64,000 bases of DNA, from positions 1-64,000 of the forward strand of contig NZ_SBIP01000004.1 in assembly GCF_004053875.1 (NCBI RefSeq), in the 5' to 3' direction. The notes beneath the pieces are model-generated. The model saw only the letters and a program-made list of their open reading frames with translations. It had not been told where the DNA came from and ran no database searches. Positions 37,154-45,260 of the stretch are shown piece by piece. Both the position numbers and the translations under genes were made by a program. This DNA comes from Neorhizobium lilium (GTDB taxonomy: Bacteria; Pseudomonadota; Alphaproteobacteria; Rhizobiales; Rhizobiaceae). Each line of letters starts with the position of its first letter. The stretch's first letter is position 1.

Positions 37154-37248
37154 GCAGCCACTGAACAAACTCCCCTTTGCTCCTGCGTCCTAGGATCAAT
37201 CGATAGTCAGGTTTCGGGTGCGGCGCGAGCGGATTTTGTTTTTGAACA

Positions 37249-37279
37249 GGAGGGAAGGCTGCAGTGGAGCCTTCCCTCC
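37249..37279. other. Perfect 12-bp inverted repeat downstream of the BTLCP gene
   Basis: GGAGGGAAGGCT (37249-37260) and AGCCTTCCCTCC (37268-37279) flank a seven-base loop, 96 bases after the BTLCP stop. Neither strand has a T tract behind it. It may be a 3' end structure or part of a small RNA. The rest of the 450-base interval to the next gene has no convincing coding frame. Confidence 0.5.
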
Positions 37280-37539
37280 ACAAGGACTTTCCGACGGTGT
37301 GGTTTGTCAGGCGAACGCCCGAAGGGCCAGAGGCGAAATTCGCCGTGTCCCGAAGGGAGATGATGGAAATCGCCCATTTCCGCGTCGCAGAACCTTGATG
37401 GATATAAGATCCACCTTCAGGCTCGCTCCTGGAACTGGACGATTTCCCCTCAAACCCGCTCCAAATCCTGAATGTCGGATTGTGGTCCCAAGAGCGGTAT
37501 CTGCAAAACCTGCCTGACATCGACAAGACCTGCACAATG

Positions 37540-37580
37540 CAACAGCGCCGCGCATCCTAAAGGGACACGCGGCGCTGTTG
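37540..37580 (-). terminator. Strong hairpin downstream of the outer membrane protein gene
   Basis: CAACAGCGCCGCG (37540-37552) and CGCGGCGCTGTTG (37568-37580) form a perfect 13-bp stem with a 15-base loop, 23 bases beyond the stop of the porin-like gene. Position suits a terminator, but the T tract is lacking, so it may instead stabilise the mRNA end. Confidence 0.5.
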
Positions 37581-37603
37581 ACGAATTGCCGAAGCGGTCG
37601 ATG

Positions 37604-38248
37604 CTAAAATTTGTAGTCGATACCAGCGGTGATTGAATGATCGTGAACGTCACGCTTGCTTTCAGTGCCAGCCGTGAAGCTGCGGACACCGCTCGTCATG
37701 ACGTAGTCGTATTCAACGCGAGCCGAGATGTTGCTGGTCAGCTTCTGTTCGATGCCAGCGCCAAGCAGAAGGCCGGGCTTCCAGCCATCGGGACCCGAAA
37801 CGCCGCCATGGTCGCGGTAGTTTGTCATGGCAAGACCGCCGGTGCCGTAGATCAGCGTCTGATCGAGCGGCACGCCCGCTTTCGCCTTTGCCGCGATGCG
37901 GTGGCGCTCGTTGAGCTTACCGCCGTTTACCTTCACATCGGCATCGCCGAGATAGGAATAATCCAGTTCACCGCCGACCACAGCGCCGCCCACGTCGGCA
38001 TTATAGCCGCCATGAACGCCAAGATTCATGCCCTTGCCGCCATCGAACGGATTGAGCTTTGGCGAGGTTAGTCCGCCGTGGACACCGGCATAGGCGCCGG
38101 TCCAGTCTGTCGGACCGGCGGCCGGCTCGTTATAGGCCGGCGGTTCTGCATAGTTGGAGGTCACGTCGGCAGCCCAGAGAGGCGCAGACAAAGCGGGGCT
38201 GAGGAAAAGAGCTGCGGAAGCAGCCAGAACGAGGGGCTTGAAGGTCAT
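37604..38248 (-). CDS. Outer membrane beta-barrel protein (OmpA/Omp25-like)
   Basis: A 214-residue protein with a signal peptide (MTFKPLVLAASAALFLSPAL, cleavage near LWAADV). The mature part has an eight-stranded barrel pattern: WTGAYAGVHGGL, LGVHGGYNADVGGAVVGGEL, LIYGTGGLAMTNY, LLLGAGIEQKLTSNISARVE and terminal phenylalanine in TAGIDYKF, as needed for BAM insertion. This matches the Omp25/31 group of Rhizobiales surface proteins. Start ATG 38248. Both a hairpin downstream and a 318-base upstream gap suggest a single-gene transcript. Confidence 0.85.
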   Translation of the reverse strand: MTFKPLVLAASAALFLSPALSAPLWAADVTSNYAEPPAYNEPAAGPTDWTGAYAGVHGGLTSPKLNPFDGGKGMNLGVHGGYNADVGGAVVGGELDYSYLGDADVKVNGGKLNERHRIAAKAKAGVPLDQTLIYGTGGLAMTNYRDHGGVSGPDGWKPGLLLGAGIEQKLTSNISARVEYDYVMTSGVRSFTAGTESKRDVHDHSITAGIDYKF

Positions 38249-38566
38249 GTCATACTCCATACAAAGCCTGCTAGACGGCAGATGCGCAGGCGATACATCC
38301 GGCTTAACCCGCAGGACGGTTCGCTCGGCCTACCCAGACCCCTCGAACGCGCAGCCAATCCTGCACCGGTCTCTATTCATTTTCACGAATCTATAAACAG
38401 TCCATTAACTGCGCGGCCATAGCGCAAGCACCGTAGATCCAGGCCGCTCACTGTTGCGTGAAAGCTGGCGTGGGCAGATCGTGCACAAATTCGTGAGTCA
38501 GCTGGTTTGAGACATTCCGGTCGCATTGGTGGTTTAGGTGAAAGCAGCACTCAGGAGATCGCAACG

Positions 38567-38764
38567 ATGGAAGATCTTACTTTGACGGAAGCCGTAACTG
38601 ACCCGCTCATTCGTGTGATGCTGGAAGCGGACGGTATCGATACGAGTTCATTTGCGACCAGTCTCGAGAACGCAAAAAGGCGGTTTATCGACCAAGGTAT
38701 CGAGCGCCTGCGCCAGGAGCGCGCCGAGCATTTCTACCGTTGGATGGACGACCGCCTTCAATAA
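38567..38764 (+). CDS. Small charged hypothetical protein (65 aa)
   Basis: Not recognised. ATG 38567 has CAGGAG nine bases upstream. The product begins MEDLTLTEAVTDPLI and its second half is a charged helix (NAKRRFIDQGIERLRQERAE, then HFYRWMDD). No signal, cysteine or membrane segment. It lies between the outer membrane protein (divergent) and the semialdehyde dehydrogenase. The good ribosome site and the even amino-acid composition support a real gene. Confidence 0.6.
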   Translation: MEDLTLTEAVTDPLIRVMLEADGIDTSSFATSLENAKRRFIDQGIERLRQERAEHFYRWMDDRLQ

Positions 38765-38899
38765 TCACGTTCTACAGCTCCTAATATAAAATCATACTTT
38801 TTAGCCTCCAGCGCTTCCCACAGCGCATCTGCGCCGGTAGAACTCCCGGCGTCAGATCACCATATTGATGGCACCAGCCATGATCGAAAGGGACATCCA

Positions 38900-40429
38900 A
38901 TGACCATTAGCGGCAACCTCCTGATCGGGGGCAAAGGGACGCGCGGATCGAACGGAGAGTTCTCCGCCGTTGAAGCGTCGACCGGCAAGCCTCTGGAAGG
39001 ATCGTTCGGCGGAGCAACGAAAGCCGATGTGGAAGCGGCAACGAAGCTTGCCTGGCAGGCATTCGACATCTACCGCGAAACCTCGCTGGAAGATCGCGCT
39101 GCCTTTCTTGAGGCAATTGCCCAGGAAATAGAAGCGCTGGGAGACGAACTGGTCGTGCGCGCCATGGCCGAGACCGGTCTGCCACGTGGCCGTCTCGAAG
39201 GCGAGCGTGGGCGCACTGCCGGCCAGCTTCGGCTGTTCGCCAAGGAGGTCCTCGACGGCCGCTTTCAGGAACTGCGCTTCGATCCGGCCAATCCGGAACG
39301 CAAGCCGGCGCCGAAGCCGGACCTCAGACTGCGCAATATAGCCGTTGGCCCCGTCGCCGTTTTTGGAGCCTCCAACTTCCCGCTCGCCTTTTCGGTCGCC
39401 GGTGGCGACACCGCATCCGCGCTTGCAGCGGGATGCCCTGTCGTCGTCAAGGCGCATTCGGCACATCCCGGCACGTCCGAACTTGTTGGCCAGGCCGTTC
39501 AGCGCGCAGTTGAGAAGTGCGGGCTGCCGGCCGGCGTCTTCGCCATGCTGTTCGACACGGGCTTTGAAGTGGGCCAGGCTCTGGTTGCCGATCCTCGCAT
39601 CCGTGCAGTCGGTTTCACCGGCTCGCGCCGCGGCGGCACGGCGTTGATGAAGATCGCCTCCGAGCGCAAGCAGCCGATCCCGGTTTATGCCGAAATGAGC
39701 AGCATCAACCCGGTCATCCTGTTCCCAGGCGCTCTCAAGAACCGCGCTGAGCAGATCGCAACCGGCTTCGTCAACTCGCTCGTGCTCGGCGCCGGCCAGT
39801 TCTGCACCAATCCCGGGCTTCTGATCGCAGTCGAAGGCGAAGATCTGGATACTTTCATTGCCAAGGCGGGGCAATTGCTACCTGACATGCCGGCGCAGAC
39901 CATGCTTACCGGCTCCATCAGCAAGGCCTATTGCGAGGGTGTCGCCCGGCTTGAGAAGCATCCGGAAGTCACGCTCGTAGCGAAGGGCAAGACGGGCGGC
40001 GAATTCGACGGCGTGGCCTCCTTGTTCCAGGCCAGCGCCTCAGCTTTCCAGGCTCATCACGAACTGCAGGACGAAGTGTTCGGCGCTGCCGGTCTGGTGG
40101 TGAAGTGCCGCGACGTCGCAGAGCTTGAAAGTGTACTCGATGGGCTCGAAGGTCAGTTGACGATCGCGCTTCATGTGGATGAATCGGACATGGAAGACGC
40201 TGCGCGCTTGCGGCTGAAGCTTGAAATGTTGGCAGGCCGCCTCCTGGTCGACGGTTTCGGTACCGGTGTCGAAGTTTCGCCGGCCATGGTTCATGGAGGC
40301 CCCTACCCCGCGACGTCTGACGGGCGCACGACCTCGGTCGGTACGCTTGCCATCTACCGCTTCTTGCGTCCGGTGTCCTACCAGGACTTCCCCACAGCCA
40401 TGCTGCCTCAGCCACTTCGCCAGGCGTAA
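38900..40429 (+). CDS. 2,5-dioxovalerate (alpha-ketoglutaric semialdehyde) dehydrogenase-type ALDH
   Basis: Aldehyde dehydrogenase of 509 residues. Key segments: [20 protein letters not shown], cofactor loop [14 protein letters not shown], general base in [14 protein letters not shown] and the catalytic cysteine in [11 protein letters not shown]. The [11 protein letters not shown] sequence and the length fit the NADP-linked type III KGSADH that oxidises 2-oxoglutarate semialdehyde in pentose, glucarate or hydroxyproline breakdown. No sugar or hydroxyproline genes are adjacent, so the pathway cannot be named. AAAGGGA precedes the ATG; a strong terminator follows. Confidence 0.85.
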   Translation: MTISGNLLIGGKGTRGSNGEFSAVEASTGKPLEGSFGGATKADVEAATKLAWQAFDIYRETSLEDRAAFLEAIAQEIEALGDELVVRAMAETGLPRGRLEGERGRTAGQLRLFAKEVLDGRFQELRFDPANPERKPAPKPDLRLRNIAVGPVAVFGASNFPLAFSVAGGDTASALAAGCPVVVKAHSAHPGTSELVGQAVQRAVEKCGLPAGVFAMLFDTGFEVGQALVADPRIRAVGFTGSRRGGTALMKIASERKQPIPVYAEMSSINPVILFPGALKNRAEQIATGFVNSLVLGAGQFCTNPGLLIAVEGEDLDTFIAKAGQLLPDMPAQTMLTGSISKAYCEGVARLEKHPEVTLVAKGKTGGEFDGVASLFQASASAFQAHHELQDEVFGAAGLVVKCRDVAELESVLDGLEGQLTIALHVDESDMEDAARLRLKLEMLAGRLLVDGFGTGVEVSPAMVHGGPYPATSDGRTTSVGTLAIYRFLRPVSYQDFPTAMLPQPLRQA

Positions 40430-40452
40430 CGCCACTTGCAAGCATTTGAGGA

Positions 40453-40477
40453 GGGCCGCCCCCGTGCGGCCCTTTTT
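40453..40477 (+). terminator. Intrinsic terminator after the semialdehyde dehydrogenase
   Basis: GGGCCGC/GCGGCCC with a six-base loop and TTTTT, 24 bases past the stop codon. Confidence 0.9.
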
Positions 40478-40526
40478 CATTTCGTGCATTATCGAGATCC
40501 GACGAGACATTAAAATCCCTCGATAC

Positions 40527-40552
40527 GGAACCTTTTCGCGGTCGCGGTCGTT
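40527..40552 (+). promoter_or_regulatory. EcfG-type (general stress response) promoter
   Basis: GGAAC at 40527-40531 and CGTT at 40549-40552 are separated by exactly 17 bases, the consensus of the alphaproteobacterial EcfG (sigma-EcfG/PhyR) promoter. The start codon of the downstream small gene (40594) is 42 bases from the -10 element. The fit is by eye; no other intergenic region in the window gave this match with 16 or 17 base spacing. Confidence 0.65.
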
Positions 40553-40593
40553 TTAATAGATTCGTTCACGTGACAGAGAGGAGCACCGCGTCC

Positions 40594-40809
40594 ATGACAA
40601 TGTCCGCCGCACAACACTCCGTACCCTCGCCAAGGGAGCATATCCTGACGGTCAAGGAGGCTTTGGAGCCACTGTTCCTTGCCCTTGAGGAGGAAGCGGA
40701 GGTGAAGATGATCGCCGCTGCGGTGAAGGCCGGCTGGTCAATGGAAGAAGCGGTCGCAGCCGTGGACGAATTGCGCCGGACAGAGTTGCTGCCCGTCAGT
40801 CAGCATTAA
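40594..40809 (+). CDS. Small acidic protein, probably stress-induced (71 aa)
   Basis: Not recognised by family. ATG 40594 has AGGAG about ten bases upstream; a GTG at 40570 is too close to the predicted transcript start. The product is helical and acidic, with LTVKEALEPLFLALEEEAEV and KAGWSMEEAVAAVDELRR; no membrane segment. It is flanked by an EcfG-type promoter and an intrinsic terminator, so it appears to be a single-gene transcript of the general stress response. Function unknown. Confidence 0.7.
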   Translation: MTMSAAQHSVPSPREHILTVKEALEPLFLALEEEAEVKMIAAAVKAGWSMEEAVAAVDELRRTELLPVSQH

Positions 40810-40873
40810 TCTGAACATTACACAAAGATCGCGCCGTATCCGCCATCGAAGCGGGAAATCTGCATGTGATCTG

Positions 40874-40905
40874 AATGCTGCTGCGGAGCCTCGCAGCGGC
40901 ATTTT
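40874..40905 (+). terminator. Intrinsic terminator after the small stress gene
   Basis: AATGCTGCTGCG pairs with CGCAGCGGCATT over 12 bp with one U-G pair, a six-base loop and a following TTGGTTGT. It lies 65 bases past the stop. The 464-base interval 40810-41273 also holds the 38-aa gene and its terminator listed separately. Confidence 0.7.
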
Positions 40906-41033
40906 GGTTGTACTACCGGCTACGGTTCACAATCCGATTCAAGGGACAGCGAAAGTGATCCCATAAATGCAAGTAGACTCCTGACTTCATCCAGCTTCAT
41001 AAAATCCAGTTTGGAGTCGATGGCACAGGTCGG

Positions 41034-41070
41034 ATAAAGAAAATCCCGCTGTGGGGATCCAGCGGGATTT
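41034..41070 (-). terminator. Intrinsic terminator of the 38-aa gene
   Basis: On the minus strand an 11-bp perfect stem AAATCCCGCTG/CAGCGGGATTT is followed by TTCTTT. It starts 15 bases after the stop codon of the small gene at 41085-41201. Confidence 0.8.
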
Positions 41071-41084
41071 CGAGGTGTTGGAGG

Positions 41085-41201
41085 TCAAATTTTTGTTTTG
41101 CGGCGATGGCAGGGGACGAACACCGCCAGATTTATCTTAATAGCTACGTTCCCGGTTTCGTCAGGTACAGCATTCGAAAGAATAACCCCCAGCAAGTGCA
41201 T
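41085..41201 (-). CDS. Candidate small gene, 38 aa, basic C terminus
   Basis: A frame too short for most gene finders. ATG 41201 is preceded six bases upstream by AAAGGTGG, a strong Shine-Dalgarno. The peptide begins MHLLGVILSNAVPDETGNV, has a hydrophobic INLAVFVPC stretch and a basic end CHRRKTKI. The TGA (41085-41087) is followed at once by an intrinsic terminator. Removing one A from the A5 run just before the stop would extend the frame across the terminator, so the 3' end deserves comparison in relatives. It is divergent from the DUF1883 gene. It could encode a peptide, or be a regulatory RNA with a short frame. Confidence 0.5.
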   Translation of the reverse strand: MHLLGVILSNAVPDETGNVAIKINLAVFVPCHRRKTKI

Positions 41202-41273
41202 TAGGTTCCACCTTTCTTTAACTCAGCGGCATTAGAGTCCAGGAATCCTGTTGGCTGGCGTGACGAGGTGGAA

Positions 41274-41588
41274 ATGGCCGGGCCGAACTTCCGTTTTACA
41301 CATTACGATCTGAAGGCTCAGCGCGCCGGTGCGATCATCGAAGTGACGCTGAGCGCGGTTAACAATGTGCGGCTGATGACGGCTGCCAATTTCCAGCGCT
41401 TCACAGAGCTTCTTGATTTCAAATATGTCGGCGGCGTTGCCCGCAAATCGCCTATCCGGCTGACCATTCCGGAAAACGGCCATTGGCACCTGATCGTCGA
41501 TATGGAAGGGCATCACGGTCTTGCGGATTCATCCGTCAAGATGATCGCTGCGCCGGGCGTCTCTCCTCAGCACAAGCAGGCGTCGTAA
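41274..41588 (+). CDS. DUF1883 domain protein
   Basis: A 104-residue protein matching the DUF1883 family by its conserved string FRFTHYDLKAQRAGAIIEVT, then LMTAANFQRF, the Y/G-rich FKYVGGVARKSPIRL and GHWHLIVDMEG. Structures of the family show a small beta-rich domain, sometimes fused to TIR; here it stands alone. ATG 41274 has GAGG upstream (GTG 41268 is an in-frame alternative). It ends 13 bases before the convergent rarA. Function not established. Confidence 0.82.
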   Translation: MAGPNFRFTHYDLKAQRAGAIIEVTLSAVNNVRLMTAANFQRFTELLDFKYVGGVARKSPIRLTIPENGHWHLIVDMEGHHGLADSSVKMIAAPGVSPQHKQAS

Positions 41589-41601
41589 CGTGTGACCGCG
41601 T

Positions 41602-42915
41602 TCAACCGCCACCGCGTTCCTTGCGAAGCCTTGCCCACCACTCTAGCCGCTTTTTGATGTCCCGCTCGAAACCGCGCTCCGGCGGATCGTAGAAGACCTG
41701 ACGGCCCATCTTTTCCGGAAAGTAATTCTGCCCTGAAAAGGCATCCGGCTCATCGTGATCGTAGCGGTAGCCGTCCCCATACCCCTCCGTCTTCATCAAC
41801 TTGGTCGGAGCGTTGAGGATCTGCTTCGGAGGCAGGAGAGACCCATTCTCCTTCGCCGCCCGCATGGCTGCTTTATAGGCAGTGTAGACGGCATTGGATT
41901 TGGGCGCCGTGGCGAGATAGACGCAGGCCTGCGCCAGAGCCAGCTCCCCTTCCGGAGAGCCGAGATAGTCATAGGCGTCCTTGGCGGCATTGCAGATGAC
42001 CAGCGCTTGCGGATCGGCAAGACCGATGTCTTCCACCGCCATACGCACCAGCCGCCGTCCGAGATAGAGAGGATCCTCTCCGGCATCGAGCATGCGTGCC
42101 AGATAGTAAAGCGCCGCATCCGGGTCGGAACCCCGGACAGATTTATGCAGGGCGGAAATCAGGTTGTAATGCCCCTCCTGCGCCTTGTCGTAAACGGGCG
42201 CACGCCGCTGAACGATCTGCGCCAGTGCGGCAGTATCGAACACTTCACCTAGCCGTGCCGCGCGCCACACTTCTTCGGCTAGGGTCAGCACCGCGCGTCC
42301 GTCGCCATCCGCCATGCGCAGAAGGCTGGCACGGGCCTCAGAATCAAGCGGCAGCGGCTTGGCCTCCGTTGCCTCGGCCCGCTGCAGAAGCTCCGCCAGA
42401 CTGTCCTCGTCATGGGGCCGAAAGGTCAAAACCCGCGCGCGAGACAGAAGCGCTGCGTTGAGCTCGAAACTCGGATTTTCCGTCGTCGCACCGACGAGTA
42501 TAACAGTGCCGTCTTCCATCACGGGCAGGAAGCTATCCTGCTGGGCACGGTTGAAGCGGTGAATCTCATCCACGAAAAGAAGCGTCTGACGACCATCCAT
42601 GCGCCGTAAACGCGCTCCCTCGAACACCTTCTTGAGGTCAGCGACGCCGGAGAAGATCGCTGAAATCTGCTCGAAGGCCAAGCCCGCCTCACCCGAAAGA
42701 AGCCTAGCCACGGTCGTCTTGCCCGTGCCGGGCGGCCCCCAGAAGATCATCGACCCCAGCGAACCGGAAGCAATCATCCGCCGCAGCACCCCATCCTCGC
42801 CCGTCAGATGCGGCTGCCCCGTTACCTCACCGAGGGAGGTCGGCCGCAGACGATCGGCAAGAGGCCGCCTATTGGCGACCTCCTCCGGAACCTTCGGGGC
42901 GAAAAGATCGCTCAT
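41602..42915 (-). CDS. rarA: Replication-associated recombination protein A (MgsA/RarA AAA+ ATPase)
   Basis: AAA+ ATPase acting at stalled replication forks, related to clamp loaders. Motifs in the 437-residue protein: ADRLRPTSLGEVTGQPHL, Walker A WGPPGTGKTTVAR, Walker B LLFVDEIHRFNRAQQ, sensor VGATTENPSFELNAALLSRA and the C-terminal SDPDAALYYLARMLDAGEDP tetramerisation domain. Complete and typical. Its ATG overlaps the stop of the upstream htrA-like protease gene by four bases (ATGA), so the two are translationally coupled. Confidence 0.95.
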   Translation of the reverse strand: MSDLFAPKVPEEVANRRPLADRLRPTSLGEVTGQPHLTGEDGVLRRMIASGSLGSMIFWGPPGTGKTTVARLLSGEAGLAFEQISAIFSGVADLKKVFEGARLRRMDGRQTLLFVDEIHRFNRAQQDSFLPVMEDGTVILVGATTENPSFELNAALLSRARVLTFRPHDEDSLAELLQRAEATEAKPLPLDSEARASLLRMADGDGRAVLTLAEEVWRAARLGEVFDTAALAQIVQRRAPVYDKAQEGHYNLISALHKSVRGSDPDAALYYLARMLDAGEDPLYLGRRLVRMAVEDIGLADPQALVICNAAKDAYDYLGSPEGELALAQACVYLATAPKSNAVYTAYKAAMRAAKENGSLLPPKQILNAPTKLMKTEGYGDGYRYDHDEPDAFSGQNYFPEKMGRQVFYDPPERGFERDIKKRLEWWARLRKERGGG

Positions 42916-44315
42916 CGGAAGAATTGCCGGATGCGCTGGCCGTTGCGTTCAATTTCGACGCGCCAGAAGCCCGGATCGTCGCCAAGCATCTTCTCCATGA
43001 TCTTGGTGGTGTTTACGGCATCGCCATTCAGCGAAACAATGATGTCCTTGGGCTCAAAGCCAAGGCGCGCCGCCGGCGAACCCTTCGAGACATCGATTAC
43101 GACCACACCGAGCTTGTCCGTCGGCATGTGAAGTTCCGTGGCAAGCTTTGGCGAAAGGTTGGCGACGCGCAAGCCCGCAAATGGGTTCCGGCCTTCAAGA
43201 AGACGCTCCTCGCGCGGCGTGCTTTCCGGTGCAGTGTTGAGCACCAGGGTTACATCCCGCAGCCCGTCTGCCGTCTGTACAGACAGCCGCGTTTGCTTGC
43301 CGAGGCCGGCGGTCGTCAGGCGGTAGCCCAGCGCGTCCGGGTGCTCAACGGAAATGCCATCGACAGCCGTCACCACCTCACCCGGCTTCAAACCCGCCTT
43401 GTCGGCCGGGCCACCTTCTGCCACGCGCGTCACCAGCGCCCCACGCGCGGCCTTGAGGCCGAGGGCTTCCGCGACATCCGAAGTGACCGCATCGAAAGTG
43501 GCGCCGACATAGGGCCGCTCGAAGCTCTTCTTGCCCTGTGCGGCGGTGGCAAGGAATACCTTGACGAGATTGGCAGGGATGGCGAAACCGATGCCGTTCG
43601 AACCGCCGCCACGGGAGAAGATTGCCGTGTTGATGCCGATCAGCTCGCCATTCATGTTCATCAACGCGCCGCCGGAATTGCCGGGATTGATCGACGCGTC
43701 GGTCTGGATGAAGAAGCCGAAGTCGCCGGAGGTGATCTGGTTGCGGGCAAGTGCCGAAACGATGCCGCTTGTCACCGTCTGGCCGACGCCGAAGGGATTG
43801 CCGATCGCAAGAACCAGATCGCCGACTTCGACCGCGTCCGAATTGGCGATTGCAAGAACGGGAAAATGTTCTTTCGCCTTGATGCGCAGCACGGCGAGAT
43901 CGACGCTTTCATCCTTCAGCACCAGATCGCATGGAAACTCGCGTCCATCGGCCAGAGCAATCTTGATGTCGTCGGCGCCCTCGATGACGTGATTATTGGT
44001 GACGACCAGGCCGTCGTCCGAGAGAATGACACCGGAGCCAAGCGAAGACTGCTTCTCCGAGCGGTTCGGCATGCGCTGGCCGAAGAACTGGTCGAGGAAG
44101 GGATCTCCCGTCGCAAGGCCGGGACGCTGGATCACCCGTTCCGCATAAACATTTACCACCGCGCCTGCCGTCTGCTTGACGAGCGGCGCAAAAGACAGCT
44201 GCATTTCCGTGCGGCTCTGCGGCAGTGTCTTCTGCTCCTGGGCACCGGCACCCCCAGGCACCATTGCCGCCAGAAGAATGACGGCGAGCGACATACGCTT
44301 GAACAGGCTGGACAT
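42912..44315 (-). CDS. Periplasmic HtrA/DegQ-type serine protease
   Basis: Protein quality-control protease of 467 residues. A signal peptide ends near GGAGAQEQ (residue 26). The trypsin-like triad is H109 in VVTNNHVIEGAD, D139 in ESVDLAVLRIKA and S214 in NPGNSGGALMN. Two PDZ domains follow, at about 270-350 (VGATFDAVTSDVAEALGL) and 375-460 (LRVANLSPKLATELHM), the usual Deg layout. It is the first gene of a two-gene unit with rarA. Whether it is the DegP or DegQ role cannot be settled from sequence alone. Confidence 0.93.
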   Translation of the reverse strand: MSSLFKRMSLAVILLAAMVPGGAGAQEQKTLPQSRTEMQLSFAPLVKQTAGAVVNVYAERVIQRPGLATGDPFLDQFFGQRMPNRSEKQSSLGSGVILSDDGLVVTNNHVIEGADDIKIALADGREFPCDLVLKDESVDLAVLRIKAKEHFPVLAIANSDAVEVGDLVLAIGNPFGVGQTVTSGIVSALARNQITSGDFGFFIQTDASINPGNSGGALMNMNGELIGINTAIFSRGGGSNGIGFAIPANLVKVFLATAAQGKKSFERPYVGATFDAVTSDVAEALGLKAARGALVTRVAEGGPADKAGLKPGEVVTAVDGISVEHPDALGYRLTTAGLGKQTRLSVQTADGLRDVTLVLNTAPESTPREERLLEGRNPFAGLRVANLSPKLATELHMPTDKLGVVVIDVSKGSPAARLGFEPKDIIVSLNGDAVNTTKIMEKMLGDDPGFWRVEIERNGQRIRQFFR

Positions 44316-44374
44316 CTGATTCCTCGTTTAAATTTCGTAGGTGAAGTCTTAGCGTGGCAAGCTGGAAAAGAAAG

Positions 44375-44473
44375 GTGGCCGAAACTGGACCGAGCGGCTT
44401 CTTTGAAATCATCGACGAGAAGAAGACCGCCATCCTTGCCATATGGCTTGTCTGCCTCATCTTCCTCGCTTGA
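44375..44473 (+). CDS. Candidate short membrane peptide (32-39 aa)
   Basis: Between the divergent HtrA gene and the LprI-like gene, a frame from GTG 44375 to TGA 44473 encodes an acidic N terminus (GPSGFFEIIDEKKT) and a C-terminal hydrophobic helix AILAIWLVCLIFLA. GGAAAAGAAAG lies just before the GTG. An in-frame GTG at 44354 would add seven mostly basic residues. The charge-then-helix pattern is typical of small inner-membrane proteins. The LprI-like gene starts 51 bases after the stop and may be in the same transcript. Confidence 0.35.
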   Translation: MAETGPSGFFEIIDEKKTAILAIWLVCLIFLA

Positions 44474-44524
44474 GGCTCAAGAATGTCTTGAGCGAACCGA
44501 GGCAAAGCGCATCAGGAGCACAAT

Positions 44525-44887
44525 ATGCGAGACTTCATCCACAGGATCGGCCTTGCCGGATTTCTATTCGGCACCGGGCTCGGCGCCGCTATTCATCCGG
44601 CAGCGGCCGCGAGCTTCGACTGCGAACGCGCCGAACTGGCCGCAGACGAGAAAAAGATCTGCGACACCCGCTCGCTCAACGACGCCGATGTGAAGATGGT
44701 CACCACCTTCGATATCCTGACGGGCCTGCTTCCCATGGGCAGTCGCGGTACCCTGCAAGAAGAGCAGAGCTCATGGCTCAAGAAGCGGCAGGCGTGCAAC
44801 GCAGACGCCGAGTGCATTCGCAACGCCTATAGCGAACGCATGAAGCAGTTGGACGAGGCGTACAAGGGGCTAAGCCGGCCCATGTAG
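44525..44887 (+). CDS. Secreted LprI/DUF1311-like protein (putative lysozyme-inhibitor family)
   Basis: A 120-residue exported protein with a signal peptide (cleavage near PAAAAS, residue 29). The mature part has the spacing of the LprI-N family: SFDCERAELAADEKKICDT, then SSWLKKRQACNADAECIRNA and YSERMKQLDEA, with four cysteines that can form two disulfides. The prototype LprI inhibits lysozyme; most members are untested. AGGAG precedes the ATG. Convergent with the toxin-antitoxin pair. Confidence 0.78.
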   Translation: MRDFIHRIGLAGFLFGTGLGAAIHPAAAASFDCERAELAADEKKICDTRSLNDADVKMVTTFDILTGLLPMGSRGTLQEEQSSWLKKRQACNADAECIRNAYSERMKQLDEAYKGLSRPM

Positions 44888-44930
44888 GCTGGCTGTTGGC
44901 TGTGAGACATTAAAGGGAGGCTGGTCGCAG

Positions 44931-45260
44931 TCAGATTACCTCTACAAGCCGTTCGTCAGATGCGAGCGCCATCAGGATATGAGGTAGCGCCTTGTCGAAC
45001 CAGATAAGCAATTCGCGGCGACGTGAATTGGGGAGGCGTATCCAAATCACTTGAGGCCCCGACGGCGACAGGGTCTGCCGCTGTGCAAAATCTTCGTCCT
45101 TGGTGATGATAACATAGCCCGCTGACTTTGCCTTATCCCATATCTCTCGGTCCGAAGCTGAGGCTAAACCAAGGTCCATGACGTGCTTTGCCTCGTGACC
45201 CATCTGGACGAGCCACCTCGCCAGCGCAGGCGGCAGTTGCGCGTCAACGAAAAAGGGCAT
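44931..45260 (-). CDS. DUF5615 PIN-like toxin candidate
   Basis: A 109-residue PIN-like protein: FFVDAQLPPALARWL with the first acidic residue, GLASASDREIWDKAKSAGY and VIITKDEDFAQRQ with the metal-binding acidic cluster. This is the DUF5615 family, predicted RNases that pair with DUF433 proteins. Its ATG overlaps the stop of the DUF433 gene by one base, as in toxin-antitoxin operons. The acidic residues are intact, so it is probably active. Confidence 0.86.
   Translation of the reverse strand: MPFFVDAQLPPALARWLVQMGHEAKHVMDLGLASASDREIWDKAKSAGYVIITKDEDFAQRQTLSPSGPQVIWIRLPNSRRRELLIWFDKALPHILMALASDERLVEVI

Noticed and set aside
37360..37398. Twelve-codon frame with AAGGGAG before ATG in the gap after the BTLCP gene
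   Set aside because: The ribosome site touches the ATG, and the frame is too short to support.
40920..41000. 26-codon frame (MKLDEVRSLLAFMGS...) behind the 38-aa gene
   Set aside because: Same reading frame as the 38-aa gene but beyond its terminator; poor ribosome site. Kept only as a note.
42924..44693. 589-codon open frame on the plus strand
   Set aside because: Runs antisense through the HtrA-type protease, whose catalytic triad and PDZ domains prove the other strand.
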